DNA of 59,745 bases from a virus (IMGVR_UViG_3300017991_000121:1-59745); one strand, 5' to 3'. Positions 31,910 to 41,380 are shown, counted from the first letter of the stretch. Made by a program: numbers and translations. Notes: generated from the sequence alone by a model not told the origin.

Positions 31910-32201
31910 GCCCCCCTCCCCCGGGGCGAACTGGATTCCCCGCCTTGCCACCGTCAAGCGGATCGCCGGACGGCTCCTCCGCGCGCACCGCGGCGGCCAC
32001 CTGGACATCGGGGGGTCCCAAGTGGACTCGTGCGTGGAGGTGCTCACCCGGGGGTTCGTGCCCACCCACCTGCGGCGGATCATGGGCGCCATGTGGCTCA
32101 AGCACGGCGCGGAGATCGCCGCCGGAGGGTGGGAGGAGCCTACCCGCCGCAAACCCGTGGACGACGAACTCGACGCCATGGTCCCCCCGGTTGTAGAGTA
32201 G
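31902..32201 (+). CDS. hypothetical baseplate-region protein, 99 aa
   Basis: Overlaps the spike stop by 8 nt. A mixed helical protein (RLATVKRIAGRLLRAHRGGH, then VDSCVEVLTRGFVPTHLRRI). No family recognised. Coupling to the spike gene suggests a baseplate function. Confidence 0.5.
   Translation: MVEPPSPGANWIPRLATVKRIAGRLLRAHRGGHLDIGGSQVDSCVEVLTRGFVPTHLRRIMGAMWLKHGAEIAAGGWEEPTRRKPVDDELDAMVPPVVE
32170..32199 (+). promoter_or_regulatory. promoter, leaderless type
   Basis: TCGACG (32170-32175), 18-bp spacer, TAGAGT (32194-32199), then 6 nt to the GTG at 32206. It lies inside the end of the previous gene. Confidence 0.6.
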
Positions 32202-32205
32202 GGCC

Positions 32206-34041
32206 GTGGCCGCCGCGAACATCGTGATCACCCAGAGTGGCGTGCGTGGTGCTCCCGGCGTGAGCCGCGACGACATCGCACTGTTCTCCGGCGCCAATCC
32301 AGTGGTGCTGTCCAACGCCGACGACAACGGGGTGCGGGGGTGGCGGTGGACCCTCCTGTCTGTTCCCCGCGGTTCCAGCGCGGTCCTGTCCAACGTGGTG
32401 GCCGCGCAGCCCACCTTGGAGCCGGACATCGAGGGGACGTACCTGATCCAACTCCAGGTGAACGAGGGGCTCACCGGGGAGGTGGACACCGTGGCGGTGG
32501 CGGTGCGCAACGCACCGATCACGATCGGCCCGGACACGTTCAACACCCGGTACATCGCAAGCGCCGAGACCGTGGAGGCCAACTGGGAGGCCGCGTGGGC
32601 CAACCCTGGCAACCCCAACGATACCGGGTGGTGGGAGGACTTGGACCAGTGGCTTCACCTCCTCCAGGCCGTGGCCGGGGCGATCGGCGGCAGCGGCGGC
32701 GGGACCGAGGCCATCACCAACCCCGCCCTCACGGGAGGGCCTGGGGACACACTGTCCCCCGCGCTCGGTGAGCGGGTGGTGTTTATCAACTCCGGCCCGT
32801 TTCCCTTCCCCCCGCCCATGTCCCTGGTCCTCCCAGAGATCACCCCCGCGGAAGCGGGCGGCGGCCGGCGGTGTTCCGTGGTCCTTCCCTTCGGCAACCC
32901 CTCCGCGGACCTGGAGATCACCCTGGCGGGCGGGGATGACTCCATCGTGGACTTCCTGACCGCCGCTGCCCCAGCGCCCGCCCTCACGTACCCCGCGGGG
33001 ACGTTCACCGGGTACACGGTGATCCAGTGGGAGGCGGTCAAGGACTTCACCCCGCCGCCGCCGGGGACGGTGCTCTCTGTGGTGCCGGACACCTTCGCAG
33101 GGCCCAACCCCGCCCCCGTGCCCATCGTGATCAGCGGAACCGGTGGCACCCTTCCCGCCCTGCTCGACATCGCCGTGCTCCTGATCCCCCAAGGGCCCGG
33201 GTTCCCCCTGTTCCTCAACGTGACGGCAGCGGACCAGCCTGGGGGACCCGGCACCCCGTGGACGATCGACGCGGAAATCTTCGCGTTCGACCTCGCGGGG
33301 GTCCCCAACCTGTACGACCTCCAGATCCAAGACAACAGCGGGTTCCCGCCTGCGAACTTTGCCATCCTCAATGGGGCGTTCGGTGACTCCACCCCCGCAG
33401 CGCCATCTGGTCCCCTCGTGGACTTGTGGCTCCCCGAGTACAACACGGGGGGCGGTGGTGGTGGTGGCCGATGGGACGAGGTGCTCGCCGCCGGGCCCAA
33501 CACCAATGGCAACGACGGGTTCGTCAACCTGGAAGACTGGCTGTTCTGGGACCCCTACGAGTCCACCCCCCTGGGCGACCCCACCACGGAGCCAAGCGGC
33601 CGCCCCTTGGGCCTCACGGACACGTTCCATGGCAAGGGTGTGCGCCGCGCCACGCTGTTCCCCATCGGAGGGGACCCTCCGGTCCCGTTCCACGCCAACA
33701 TCGGAGCACCGATCTACACGTGGAGCCCGGCGGCAGACGGGGCCAACTGGAAGATCCACATTCGCGCCGTGGTGTCGCGTAAGGAGGAGACGCTATCCCC
33801 TGCCCCCACCCGCATCGGGGTCCTGGAGGAGGTGTGGGAGTACACGTTCGGGGTGTGGACCAAGGTGGAGACGATCGTCAAGAGCGCCGACATCGGGGCC
33901 GACATCCAGTTTGGACCGGACGTGTTCGCCCCGGACGCGTCGATCTACCTCCAAGGACTCAACGTGGCCGCGCCTGGCCCCCCGCTCACGTACACCGGGT
34001 ACGTGGAGTACACCGTGGTGGACGGATACCCAGCGAGCTAG
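32206..34041 (+). CDS. putative tail appendage/fibre protein, 611 aa
   Basis: GTG at 32206, six nt after TAGAGT. The N-terminal 100 residues look like an Ig/PKD domain (GVRGWRWTLLSVPRGSSAVL, then PDIEGTYLIQLQVNEGLTGE). The rest is a chain of beta domains rich in Pro and Gly with the flexible GGGGGGGRWDEV near residue 420. No catalytic motif seen. Its place between spike and baseplate wedge genes suggests a structural extension or receptor-binding protein. Confidence 0.55.
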   Translation: MAAANIVITQSGVRGAPGVSRDDIALFSGANPVVLSNADDNGVRGWRWTLLSVPRGSSAVLSNVVAAQPTLEPDIEGTYLIQLQVNEGLTGEVDTVAVAVRNAPITIGPDTFNTRYIASAETVEANWEAAWANPGNPNDTGWWEDLDQWLHLLQAVAGAIGGSGGGTEAITNPALTGGPGDTLSPALGERVVFINSGPFPFPPPMSLVLPEITPAEAGGGRRCSVVLPFGNPSADLEITLAGGDDSIVDFLTAAAPAPALTYPAGTFTGYTVIQWEAVKDFTPPPPGTVLSVVPDTFAGPNPAPVPIVISGTGGTLPALLDIAVLLIPQGPGFPLFLNVTAADQPGGPGTPWTIDAEIFAFDLAGVPNLYDLQIQDNSGFPPANFAILNGAFGDSTPAAPSGPLVDLWLPEYNTGGGGGGGRWDEVLAAGPNTNGNDGFVNLEDWLFWDPYESTPLGDPTTEPSGRPLGLTDTFHGKGVRRATLFPIGGDPPVPFHANIGAPIYTWSPAADGANWKIHIRAVVSRKEETLSPAPTRIGVLEEVWEYTFGVWTKVETIVKSADIGADIQFGPDVFAPDASIYLQGLNVAAPGPPLTYTGYVEYTVVDGYPAS

Positions 34042-34044
34042 CCC

Positions 34045-34518
34045 ATGTCCCGCAAGCAGAACACGTGGTCCTTCGCTAACGCAGACCAACTCACCTCCTT
34101 CATCGGCGCGGGGAGCATCGGTGCCGTTCATGGGGACTTCGCCATCCTGGAGGACACGGGGCAGCGGTACGTGTACCGGGCGCCCCCGGTGAACGCGTGG
34201 GAGCCGATCGACAGGCCCCAGGCCATCGCCACGGTGGACAGCGTCACCACTGCGATCGACTTCGCCAACGGGCGCAACGTCCACCTGGACATCAGCGCCC
34301 AGGCGAGCGCCGCGGACTTCACGTTGTCCAACGCCGTAGCGGGGATCACCTACGTCCTTCGGTTCGCCAACGGGCCGGGGGTGGGGATCGGGTCCACGTG
34401 GCCCGCCAACGTCCTGTGGCCTGGCGGCAGCGCGCCGGCGATCGACCCCACCGCCCTGATCCGCCTGTACTACGACGGCACCAACTTCTACGGCGTGGGG
34501 GACAGCAACTTCCTGTAG
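34045..34518 (+). CDS. putative appendage protein, 157 aa
   Basis: ATG at 34045, three bases after the previous stop. Phrases such as ERWEPIDRP-like VNAWEPIDRPQAI, then AIDFANGRNVHLDISAQASA and YVLRFANGPG with YYDGTNFYGVGDSNF are typical of trimeric tail-fibre heads and repeats that decorate many phage fibres. Likely a short appendage subunit. Confidence 0.55.
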   Translation: MSRKQNTWSFANADQLTSFIGAGSIGAVHGDFAILEDTGQRYVYRAPPVNAWEPIDRPQAIATVDSVTTAIDFANGRNVHLDISAQASAADFTLSNAVAGITYVLRFANGPGVGIGSTWPANVLWPGGSAPAIDPTALIRLYYDGTNFYGVGDSNFL

Positions 34519-34528
34519 GAGCCCCGCC

Positions 34529-35047
34529 ATGAGCTACCCCAACCCCACCCCGTTCGGCCCGTACCTCCCCGACCGCCGGCTGGTCATGCCCCCCATGCCT
34601 GTGCCGATCCCCATCGGCCGGATTGCGGACTTCCCGGGGTACCTGGGGCCGAGCTTGATCATCCCTCTCCAGATCCAGCGGGGGGACAGCCTGCGGTGGG
34701 TGTTTCGTGCGTACCGCGAAGTGACAGGCGCCCCCGGCGCGGGTTGTGTGGATCCCGACTACCCCTACGGTCGGGGCACCGGGCCCCAGGCGCTCACGGG
34801 ACTCCAGGGGCGGGCGGTGATTCGGCGGGCCAAAGATCACCCCCAGGAATGGGCCCTGGCGGTGGCGGTGGATCAGACCAGCGGCACCCCCACGAGCGGC
34901 CAGATCATCGTGACCGCCCCGGCCAACGAGACTCGGCTGTACCCCGACCACGGGGTGTGGGACTTGGAACTGAACGACGGGACGGACGTGCTCCGCAAGA
35001 CCGTGGCGGAAGGCCCCGTGGCCTTCAACCGGGACACCGCCATCTAG
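34529..35047 (+). CDS. BppU-like or baseplate appendage protein, 172 aa
   Basis: ATG after TAGGAG. A Pro-rich N-terminus (residues 1-45) is followed by LIIPLQIQRGDSLRWVFRAY, AVIRRAKDHPQEWALAVAVD, IIVTAPANETRLYPDHGVWD and LELNDGTDVLRKTVAEG. This is the 'rGdtl.....v.d....pi.l.g' pattern of small beta-sandwich domains (BppU N-terminal type) found on baseplates. Assignment by pattern only. Confidence 0.5.
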   Translation: MSYPNPTPFGPYLPDRRLVMPPMPVPIPIGRIADFPGYLGPSLIIPLQIQRGDSLRWVFRAYREVTGAPGAGCVDPDYPYGRGTGPQALTGLQGRAVIRRAKDHPQEWALAVAVDQTSGTPTSGQIIVTAPANETRLYPDHGVWDLELNDGTDVLRKTVAEGPVAFNRDTAI

Positions 35048-35049
35048 TC

Positions 35050-35079
35050 TCGACACCGCCGTGGCGCGCGGTGTAGGCT
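35050..35079 (+). promoter_or_regulatory. promoter, leaderless type
   Basis: TCGACA (35050-35055), 18-bp spacer, TAGGCT (35074-35079), then 6 nt to the ATG at 35086. One of the best-formed promoters in the window, lying in the short gap between genes. Confidence 0.7.
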
Positions 35080-35085
35080 CCTCCC

Positions 35086-35508
35086 ATGGCGCGAGAGACC
35101 CAAGCACGACCCGCCCTCCGCGAACGCCTCGGCAAGTGGGATGCCTCCCGCGCCGGGGACCTCGTGGGGGTCAAGACCCAGGACGTACCGGACGGGAGCA
35201 CCGCCGGGAATGACGTGGAGGCCGACCCCGAGGCCAACCTCCACGTGAGCCGCGAGGCCACCGACGCGCACGCGTTCGTGGGCCTAGACCTCACCGATGA
35301 GGCGGTTCAGCCCATCCCCCACACCTTCAAGCGATCGGCGGCGGCCACCGAGGTGACCACCATCACCCTGGCCCAGCCGATCGACGGCAACACATCGTAC
35401 ACCCTGGACACGGCCGGCGCCGCGATCACGGTGATGCCCGTGGTGGGGTCGCCCACGCCCGCGTGGGAACTGGTGGCCGCGATCGGCACCGTCACCGCCG
35501 TCCCGTAG
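35086..35508 (+). CDS. hypothetical structural protein, 140 aa
   Basis: ATG at 35086 fixed by the leaderless promoter. The first 65 residues are polar; the second half is beta-rich (SAAATEVTTITLAQPIDGNT, AAITVMPVVGSPTPAWELVA). No family recognised; virion placement is inferred from its neighbours. Confidence 0.5.
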   Translation: MARETQARPALRERLGKWDASRAGDLVGVKTQDVPDGSTAGNDVEADPEANLHVSREATDAHAFVGLDLTDEAVQPIPHTFKRSAAATEVTTITLAQPIDGNTSYTLDTAGAAITVMPVVGSPTPAWELVAAIGTVTAVP

Positions 35509-35514
35509 TACACT
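35509..35514 (+). promoter_or_regulatory. -10 element, leaderless type
   Basis: TACACT, 6 nt before the GTG at 35521. It directly follows the previous stop. No convincing -35. Confidence 0.5.
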
Positions 35515-35520
35515 GGGCGC

Positions 35521-36396
35521 GTGACCGCGTTCGGCCAGTCGCCGCTGGGTACTGGGCCTGGCCCCTTCGGGGGACCGGGCCTGATCACTGTGCTCGGCGT
35601 CCTCCCCTTGTCCAACGGGGAGTTCGTGGTGGTGTTCGACACCCCGCCCGAAGTGCTGGATCCCCAGGCGTTCACGAGCGCCACCAATGAGGAGAACTTC
35701 GCGCTGGCCGCCATCGACCCGAGCTACACCGCCACGGACGGAACCGTGGTGGTGCCGCCGGGCGAGTTCGTCCCCACCCGGTTCCCCAAAAGCGCCATCG
35801 CGAGCGAGGACCCAGACGGTGACCCCACCCAGATCGTGGTGGCCGCCGACTCGGCACTCCAGCCGCGGGTGCGATACGAGGTGACCATCTCCCCGTCGAT
35901 CTGCGGCGCCAACGGGGAGACGTTCGCCGGGCCCAACGTGTTTGAGTTCCGGGCCCCAGGCCTGTCCCGCCAGTTGAGCGTGACGGAGATCTCGCAGGAG
36001 CGGTACCGGGACTTCGACTACATCATCGAGCCCCGGCCAGGGGAGGTGTCCCAGGTGTACCGGCAGGATGCCAACGGGGACATCGGCCTCCAGGACGCAG
36101 TGACCAGCCTCCGCAAGCGGATTTACCGCAGGGTGTTTACGGACCCCGGCGCGTTCTCGTGGCTCCCGGAGTACGGGGTGGGGGTCAAGGTGAAGTCCCT
36201 GGCCCGCGCCGGACGGCTCCAAGAACTGGCGGGGCTGATCGCAGAGCAGATCAAGGCCGAGCCGGACGTGGTGAACGCGGGGGTGGAAGTGTCCGTGGAC
36301 CGCACGGGGAGCGGCACGTTCGTCAACATCGCAGCGTTCGTCCAGCAACGGGACGCTACGACCCGGCGCCTACTGTTTTCCGAGCCCCTGTCCTGA
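35521..36396 (+). CDS. baseplate wedge protein with gp25-like domain
   Basis: A 291-residue protein starting at GTG 35521, 6 nt after the -10. The C-terminal 130 residues (NGDIGLQDAVTSLRKRIYRR, PEYGVGVKVKSLARAGRLQE, then VVNAGVEVSV) match the T4 gp25/P2 gpW-like wedge domain: 'I..al.t..G...w.p.yG..l...'. The N-terminal 130 residues are an added beta domain (ITVLGVLPLSNGEFVVVFDT), Ig-like in pattern. It sits just before the J-like wedge gene, as gp25 does in most contractile baseplates. Confidence 0.75.
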   Translation: MTAFGQSPLGTGPGPFGGPGLITVLGVLPLSNGEFVVVFDTPPEVLDPQAFTSATNEENFALAAIDPSYTATDGTVVVPPGEFVPTRFPKSAIASEDPDGDPTQIVVAADSALQPRVRYEVTISPSICGANGETFAGPNVFEFRAPGLSRQLSVTEISQERYRDFDYIIEPRPGEVSQVYRQDANGDIGLQDAVTSLRKRIYRRVFTDPGAFSWLPEYGVGVKVKSLARAGRLQELAGLIAEQIKAEPDVVNAGVEVSVDRTGSGTFVNIAAFVQQRDATTRRLLFSEPLS

Positions 36397-36398
36397 CG

Positions 36399-36407
36399 TG
36401 GTAAGCT
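36399..36407 (+). promoter_or_regulatory. extended -10 promoter
   Basis: TGGTAAGCT (TG at 36399, -10 at 36402-36407), 9 nt before the ATG at 36417. Confidence 0.45.
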
Positions 36408-36416
36408 GCCGCCGAG

Positions 36417-37523
36417 ATGGCGGACGCACCCACCCAGCGCGACCTGTTCCTGGTAGGGCGCAACAACGCGCTCCTGAGCCCCACGCGCTTCGACCGCGCC
36501 ATCATCGACACGGACGGGTCCGACGTAAACACCGTCCTCAACAGCAGCGCCGCCATGGGGGAGGAGGTGGTGCGGTACCTCCAGGTGAGCCTCAACGAGC
36601 TTGCCCTGGCCACGTCGCGCGGGGAGGCCCTGGACCGGTGGGTGTACGACCGGTACCAACTCACCCGCAAGGAGGCCACCAACGCGGTGGTCACGCTCTC
36701 CCTCCAGCGGTCGGACGGCACCATTGGGTTCACCATCCCGGAGGGGAGCCGGTTTGGCACCGAGGATGGGGTGGTGTTCGCCATCGTCAACGACGTGGCT
36801 TTCGGCGCGGGTGTCCTGGGTCCGCTCACCGTCTTGGCCACCGCCGAGCGCACGGGGCCGGAGGGCAACGTGAGCGAAGGGACGATCACCCAGGTGCTCA
36901 CCGCCCAGGCGGACAGTTCCCTGGCGGTGACCAACCTCCAGGTGGCCGCGGGGGGCAACGAGCGGGAAACGGACGACGAGCTACGCGCCCGCGCCCGCGA
37001 TTTTTTCGTGACCGCCCGCCGGGGCACCCGGGAGGCGATCGAGTTCGGCGCCACGGAGGTGGGGCGGGTGGACCAGGCCAGTGCGGAGGAGGTGTTCCAG
37101 GAGAGCACGGGCCTCCCGGGATACCGGGTCCTCCTCAACATCAGCGACCCGGACGGCCAGAGCAACGCCGCCCTGGGGGACGAGGTGGCCCGGAGCCTGG
37201 ACGAGTACCGCGCCCTGGGAGTGCCCGTGAGCGTGGTGCCGGCGGTCCCCCAGTTCGTCAACATCGCCGCGAGCGGCCTCCAGTTCACCAGCGGCGCCAA
37301 CACCACCCAGGTGCTCCAGAACGCCGCCAACGCGGTGCTCGCCCTGGTCAACGGCCTGGCCCCAGGCGCCACCCTCCGGTACGCAGACATCCTGCGCGTC
37401 CTGTCCAACACCGAGCAGTTGATCGTGCCCAACGGGGCCGTGTCCACCCCCGCGGGGGACTTGGTGCCCCTCACCGGCACGGTCATCCGTACCACCCGCG
37501 ATCGGATCAGCCTCACGGGGTAG
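36417..37523 (+). CDS. baseplate J-like wedge protein
   Basis: A 368-residue protein after the gp25-like gene. Typical features of the J/Mu gp47 family are GEALDRWVYDRYQLTRKEAT ('gs.LD.la...gl.R..at'), TIGFTIPEGSRFGTEDGVVF ('..iP.Gt.f...dg..f'), GPEGNVSEGTITQVL (the 'G..gNv..g.i' phrase), then ERETDDELRARARDFF and TREAIEFGATEVGRVDQAS. This gp6-like protein forms the ring of wedges around the hub. Confidence 0.85.
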   Translation: MADAPTQRDLFLVGRNNALLSPTRFDRAIIDTDGSDVNTVLNSSAAMGEEVVRYLQVSLNELALATSRGEALDRWVYDRYQLTRKEATNAVVTLSLQRSDGTIGFTIPEGSRFGTEDGVVFAIVNDVAFGAGVLGPLTVLATAERTGPEGNVSEGTITQVLTAQADSSLAVTNLQVAAGGNERETDDELRARARDFFVTARRGTREAIEFGATEVGRVDQASAEEVFQESTGLPGYRVLLNISDPDGQSNAALGDEVARSLDEYRALGVPVSVVPAVPQFVNIAASGLQFTSGANTTQVLQNAANAVLALVNGLAPGATLRYADILRVLSNTEQLIVPNGAVSTPAGDLVPLTGTVIRTTRDRISLTG

Positions 37524-37526
37524 GCC

Positions 37527-37847
37527 ATGGAGTTTCCCGCAGGACGATTCTGGTGCCCCCGGTGCGCCGCCATGACGGACTTCACAGTGGCCGAGGGCGC
37601 GAGCCCAGACGACCCCGAGTGCGCCCTGGAGTGCTGGGAGTGCGGCAAGGTCATGGACAAGGTGGTGGAGGAGATCGACCCCAAGACCCGCCTCCCCTAC
37701 GCCACCCCCCGAGTGCGCCCCGCGATCAGCCGCGCCGAGCGTGAGCGGGCACGCGCCGAGATGCGTGCGGAGTTCCGCGCGCATGTGGAGCGCGGGGGCG
37801 CCCGGCGGGAGAACTTCACCAAGGGGAGGCGCCTGACCGATGGCTAA
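37527..37847 (+). CDS. zinc-ribbon protein, 106 aa
   Basis: ATG three bases after the wedge stop. Residues 9-40 hold FWCPRCAAMTDF and LECWECGKVMDK, a four-Cys zinc ribbon (CxxC...CxxC). The C-terminus is a long basic helix (ERERARAEMRAEFRAHVERG). Zinc ribbons are uncommon inside a baseplate operon; it may be an assembly factor rather than a virion part. The stop overlaps the next start. Confidence 0.6.
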   Translation: MEFPAGRFWCPRCAAMTDFTVAEGASPDDPECALECWECGKVMDKVVEEIDPKTRLPYATPRVRPAISRAERERARAEMRAEFRAHVERGGARRENFTKGRRLTDG

Positions 37848-39783
37848 GACCCTCCCCGCGCCCGCAGGACCCCCCACCCCCGAGCAGTTGATCGAGGTGT
37901 GGCGCCGGGTGGTCCCCCGGGAGTACAGCGAGCCGTTCCTCAACGGGGGGAACGCCCCTGGCGACGCCCACCCGTCCTTCGCCTTGATCCGGTCCATGGC
38001 CTACCAGTGGGCCCAGGTGGCCGCCAAGGCCAACCGGTCCATCCAGGCCCGGTACCACCTCCCGAGCGCCATCCAGACGGACCTCCCCGCCTCCAGCGCC
38101 CGCGCGGCGGGGATCGCCCAAGGGGACGTTGTCCTCCGGCGCGTGGGGGACCGCAGTGATGCGCTGGTGATCGACCCCGGGCGGATGCGCCTGGCCGCGG
38201 ATGGGGGCCGGTTCTACGTCAACCGGGACCGTGTGGTGTGGAACCCCGGGGACACCAACGACCGTACCGTGCGGTTCGTGTGCGAGGTGGTGGGGTTCAT
38301 CGGCAACCTGGACCATCTGGCCAACCCCGAGGGGGGCCTGGACGTGGATCTGATCTCCATCGTGGACCAGGCCGGCGGTCGGGCCGCGGGGGAGGGGTCG
38401 ATCCTGCTCCTGTCCCAGAGCGTCCTCCAGGACAGCGGGATTCCCGACCTATTCAACCCCGCCGACGTGGGCCTCCACGTGCGGATCGATACCGCCGCCA
38501 CCCCCAGCAACGTGGGGCGGTTCATGCGGATCGTGGGGTTCGACTGGCCGGAACTGGAGATCCCCCTGGGGAGCGGCCGCTTCCCCCGCCGGGTGTTCCT
38601 GGAGGACGAGCGCCGGGTCAACACGGTGGAGGCCCTACAGGACGACGGCGGCGTGTTCACGGACTACGACATCCAGGCGCGCAACGAGAACGGGATCGGT
38701 GACGTTCCCCTGCTCCCCGCCGTGCCTGCGGTGGGGGACGCGTTCTACTTCGGGTTCACCGAGTTCACCACGGGGGTGGAGATCCGCCTAGACACGCCGG
38801 GGGTGGGCGACTGGACGATCGTGTGGGAATACTGGGACGGCCTGGCGTGGCAGCCCCTCCCAGACATTGACGACCCCACGGAGGGGTTCAAGCCCACGGC
38901 AGGAGCCGGCACGTACGACGTGCGGTGGACCATCCCCCTGGGGTGGCAGTCCCTCCTGTCCCCTGCGGGGTCCGGCCTCAACCTGTTCTACGCCCGTGCG
39001 CGGGTGGACGCGTTCGTGGCAGTCACGGACCCCCCGGCAGCCGGGCGGGTGGTGATGTACAACCCCCAGCCCCTCACCGCCGAGGCGGCGGACCCAGTGA
39101 CCGGCACGGTCAAGTGGACCTTGCTCGACTACACCGCGGCCGGGGTGGGCCTGGAGATCGTGGAGGCCGAGCCGTTCACCGGCGGCCGGGACGACGACCT
39201 GTTCATCCTGGGGGACCAGCGAGGGCTGTACCAGCAGAACGGAGAGAGCGACGACGTGTTCCGGGACCGGGTGAGCCGCCTGGCCGACGTGGTGAGTCCC
39301 AACGCGATCCTCCGCGCCGTCAACCGGGTCCTTCGGCCGCTCGGCTTCCGAGGTGACGTGTGCGATGTGACGATCGGGGACACCGTGGGGGCGGGGTTCA
39401 CCGGCCTGTTCTTCGACCTGGACCCCGCGCTCGCGCCCGAGATCGTGGCCGCGTTCGATATGTACGCGGCGGGGGACTTGTTCCCCAAGGACCCATGGCT
39501 CGTCCTCCAGTCCGCGCAGGAGGCATACGGCTGGTTCTTGGTCAAGGCGCCGTACCTTGGCGAGGGGGACTTCGGGATCTTCCTGGACGAGGGGCCGCTG
39601 TTCTTCGATGAGACGGTCCAGGTGTACTACGGCCCCAGCGCGTTCGGGTTCATGGATGGGTTCCCGATCGACGGCTATGCCACGTACGCGGCGATTTACT
39701 CCGCCGTGGACGCCATCCGAGCCGGTGGCGTAGGATTCACCCTCCTCCGCCGCGAAGACCTTACCGTCCCAGGAGCCTGCTAG
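37840..39783 (+). CDS. baseplate/tail protein I-like, 647 aa
   Basis: Follows gp25- and J-like genes at the place of the P2 gpI/Mu gp48 wedge protein. The middle contains TIVWEYWDGLAWQPLPDIDD and DVRWTIPLGWQ, the 'yWdG.aW..l.....' module seen in baseplate proteins of contractile tails. The region about 480-530 (FRDRVSRLADVVSPNAILRA, then VNRVLRPLGFRGDV) resembles the linker and helix seen in gpI-like proteins. It probably connects the wedge to fibres. Confidence 0.65.
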   Translation: MAKTLPAPAGPPTPEQLIEVWRRVVPREYSEPFLNGGNAPGDAHPSFALIRSMAYQWAQVAAKANRSIQARYHLPSAIQTDLPASSARAAGIAQGDVVLRRVGDRSDALVIDPGRMRLAADGGRFYVNRDRVVWNPGDTNDRTVRFVCEVVGFIGNLDHLANPEGGLDVDLISIVDQAGGRAAGEGSILLLSQSVLQDSGIPDLFNPADVGLHVRIDTAATPSNVGRFMRIVGFDWPELEIPLGSGRFPRRVFLEDERRVNTVEALQDDGGVFTDYDIQARNENGIGDVPLLPAVPAVGDAFYFGFTEFTTGVEIRLDTPGVGDWTIVWEYWDGLAWQPLPDIDDPTEGFKPTAGAGTYDVRWTIPLGWQSLLSPAGSGLNLFYARARVDAFVAVTDPPAAGRVVMYNPQPLTAEAADPVTGTVKWTLLDYTAAGVGLEIVEAEPFTGGRDDDLFILGDQRGLYQQNGESDDVFRDRVSRLADVVSPNAILRAVNRVLRPLGFRGDVCDVTIGDTVGAGFTGLFFDLDPALAPEIVAAFDMYAAGDLFPKDPWLVLQSAQEAYGWFLVKAPYLGEGDFGIFLDEGPLFFDETVQVYYGPSAFGFMDGFPIDGYATYAAIYSAVDAIRAGGVGFTLLRREDLTVPGAC

Positions 39784-39785
39784 TC

Positions 39786-41372
39786 ATGCCCAGCAACAAC
39801 CGCCGCCTGATCTTCAACACCCGTGAGCGCCTGCTGTCCACGGACCTCAACGACATGACCACCCTCCTCCACGCCAAGGGGACGGACGAGGTGGCGGCGG
39901 TTCTGAGCGGGGATCTGTACAAGAGCGGGGTGCCGGTGGCGGGCGTGGTGAGCGGCCTGCGGGTGTCGGCGGCCAACCCGGGGGTGGACCACACCGTGGC
40001 GATCACCCCGGGGGTGGCGTTCAAGAATGACACCCCGCCCACGAGCCTGGACAGCCCCTACCTCAAGGTGGAAACCCTGGCCACGTCCACCCTGGACTTG
40101 GCGGCGTTCGTGGACCCGGGCAATCCCCGGTGGGTGTGCATCGAGGTGGCCCCTGGTGACACGGCGGAGTTGGTGTCGGCGCGGGACATCTTCCAGCCGC
40201 CCCTGGGCACGTTCATCCCGGCCAACGTGGACAAGATCCGCCGCCCCGAGCCGGTGTTCTCGGTCAACGCGGGGGTCCCTGGGCCCACCCCCGCGTTCCC
40301 CCCGGGCAACCCTGGCCAGATCCCCCTGGCCTACGTGTACCTTCCGGCCGCGGCGGCGAGCGTGATCGCCACCGACGTGGTCCTGTGCCGCCCCCTATTC
40401 AACAGCACCACCCTCACGGCGGAGTTCACCAAGGACAAGGGTGGGATCAACGTCCTGGCGGCGGGCGGCGGCACGGTCCAGTTTCGGGAGTACACGATCA
40501 AGTTCCGCACCCAGGGCACGATCAGCCAGGTTCCCGCAGGGACGATCGCGGTGGCGAACTTCCCGGGCAACCCGGGATGGCGCCTGGGCGAGTCGTACCC
40601 CGTCACCGACGAGGTGATTTACGCGTACCTGATCGCGCCGCCGTATCCCGCGGGGTACGACGCCGACGTGGCGTTCAACCGGGAGTTCCTGGACGTGAGC
40701 GGCCGGATCCCGAGCAACACCCTGTCCGCGATCAACGGGGTGGTCATGTGGAGCAACGTGGCCCCGGTGGGGAGCACGTCCACGGGGCCTCACCCCGCGG
40801 GGTCGGTGAGCCTCAACGACCCCACGTGGGGCGGAGGTTCAACCCCTTTCACCAGCTACCTGGGGTCGGTCACCCACATCCAGTCCTTGGCGCCCGCCGG
40901 GCTCACCCAGCAGCTCACCCGCGCGGACCAAGTGCGGATCCTGGAGACCGCCAAGCTCCCCGAGGACCAGGACACCCAGACCGCGTCGTCGGTGGTGGGC
41001 CAGGTCGGGTCCTTGCGCAACCTGTCTCCCCTCCTCAACGGCACCGTGCATGGCGTGTTCGCCATCGTTCTCCCGGAGGCGTTCGAGTACAAGGTGCGGG
41101 TCCTGGACAACAACCTCCTCCAGGGGCAGAGCTACACGTTCAACATGACCGCTGCGGAGGAGCCCAACCAGAACCTGGCGGGTGTGTTCGTTGAACCGGT
41201 GGCCTTCGGCTACAGCAACAACGCCCTGGACAGCTACGCGCACCGGTACGAGTTCGACATCATGGCGGGCACCGCGGGGGCGATCACCTTCGACCACGCC
41301 TGCGGCATCGCCACCAACGCGGTCAACTTGGCCGTGGTGGGGTACCGGGACCGGATCCTTCAGCAACGATAG
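39786..41372 (+). CDS. tail fibre/appendage protein, 528 aa
   Basis: Starts with a helix typical of fibre attachment ends (NTRERLLSTDLNDMTTLLHA, cf. '...l.sedlN.lq....'), then a beta domain (AITPGVAFKNDTPPTSLDSP), a second beta domain, and a C-terminal jelly-roll-like region. The phrases '...Gvaf....' and 'I.LAYV.lPAGA'-like IPLAYVYLPAAAASV are common in phage fibre/appendage proteins. Probably binds the host surface, at the end of the baseplate operon. Confidence 0.65.
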   Translation: MPSNNRRLIFNTRERLLSTDLNDMTTLLHAKGTDEVAAVLSGDLYKSGVPVAGVVSGLRVSAANPGVDHTVAITPGVAFKNDTPPTSLDSPYLKVETLATSTLDLAAFVDPGNPRWVCIEVAPGDTAELVSARDIFQPPLGTFIPANVDKIRRPEPVFSVNAGVPGPTPAFPPGNPGQIPLAYVYLPAAAASVIATDVVLCRPLFNSTTLTAEFTKDKGGINVLAAGGGTVQFREYTIKFRTQGTISQVPAGTIAVANFPGNPGWRLGESYPVTDEVIYAYLIAPPYPAGYDADVAFNREFLDVSGRIPSNTLSAINGVVMWSNVAPVGSTSTGPHPAGSVSLNDPTWGGGSTPFTSYLGSVTHIQSLAPAGLTQQLTRADQVRILETAKLPEDQDTQTASSVVGQVGSLRNLSPLLNGTVHGVFAIVLPEAFEYKVRVLDNNLLQGQSYTFNMTAAEEPNQNLAGVFVEPVAFGYSNNALDSYAHRYEFDIMAGTAGAITFDHACGIATNAVNLAVVGYRDRILQQR

Positions 41373-41380
41373 GAGGCGCC

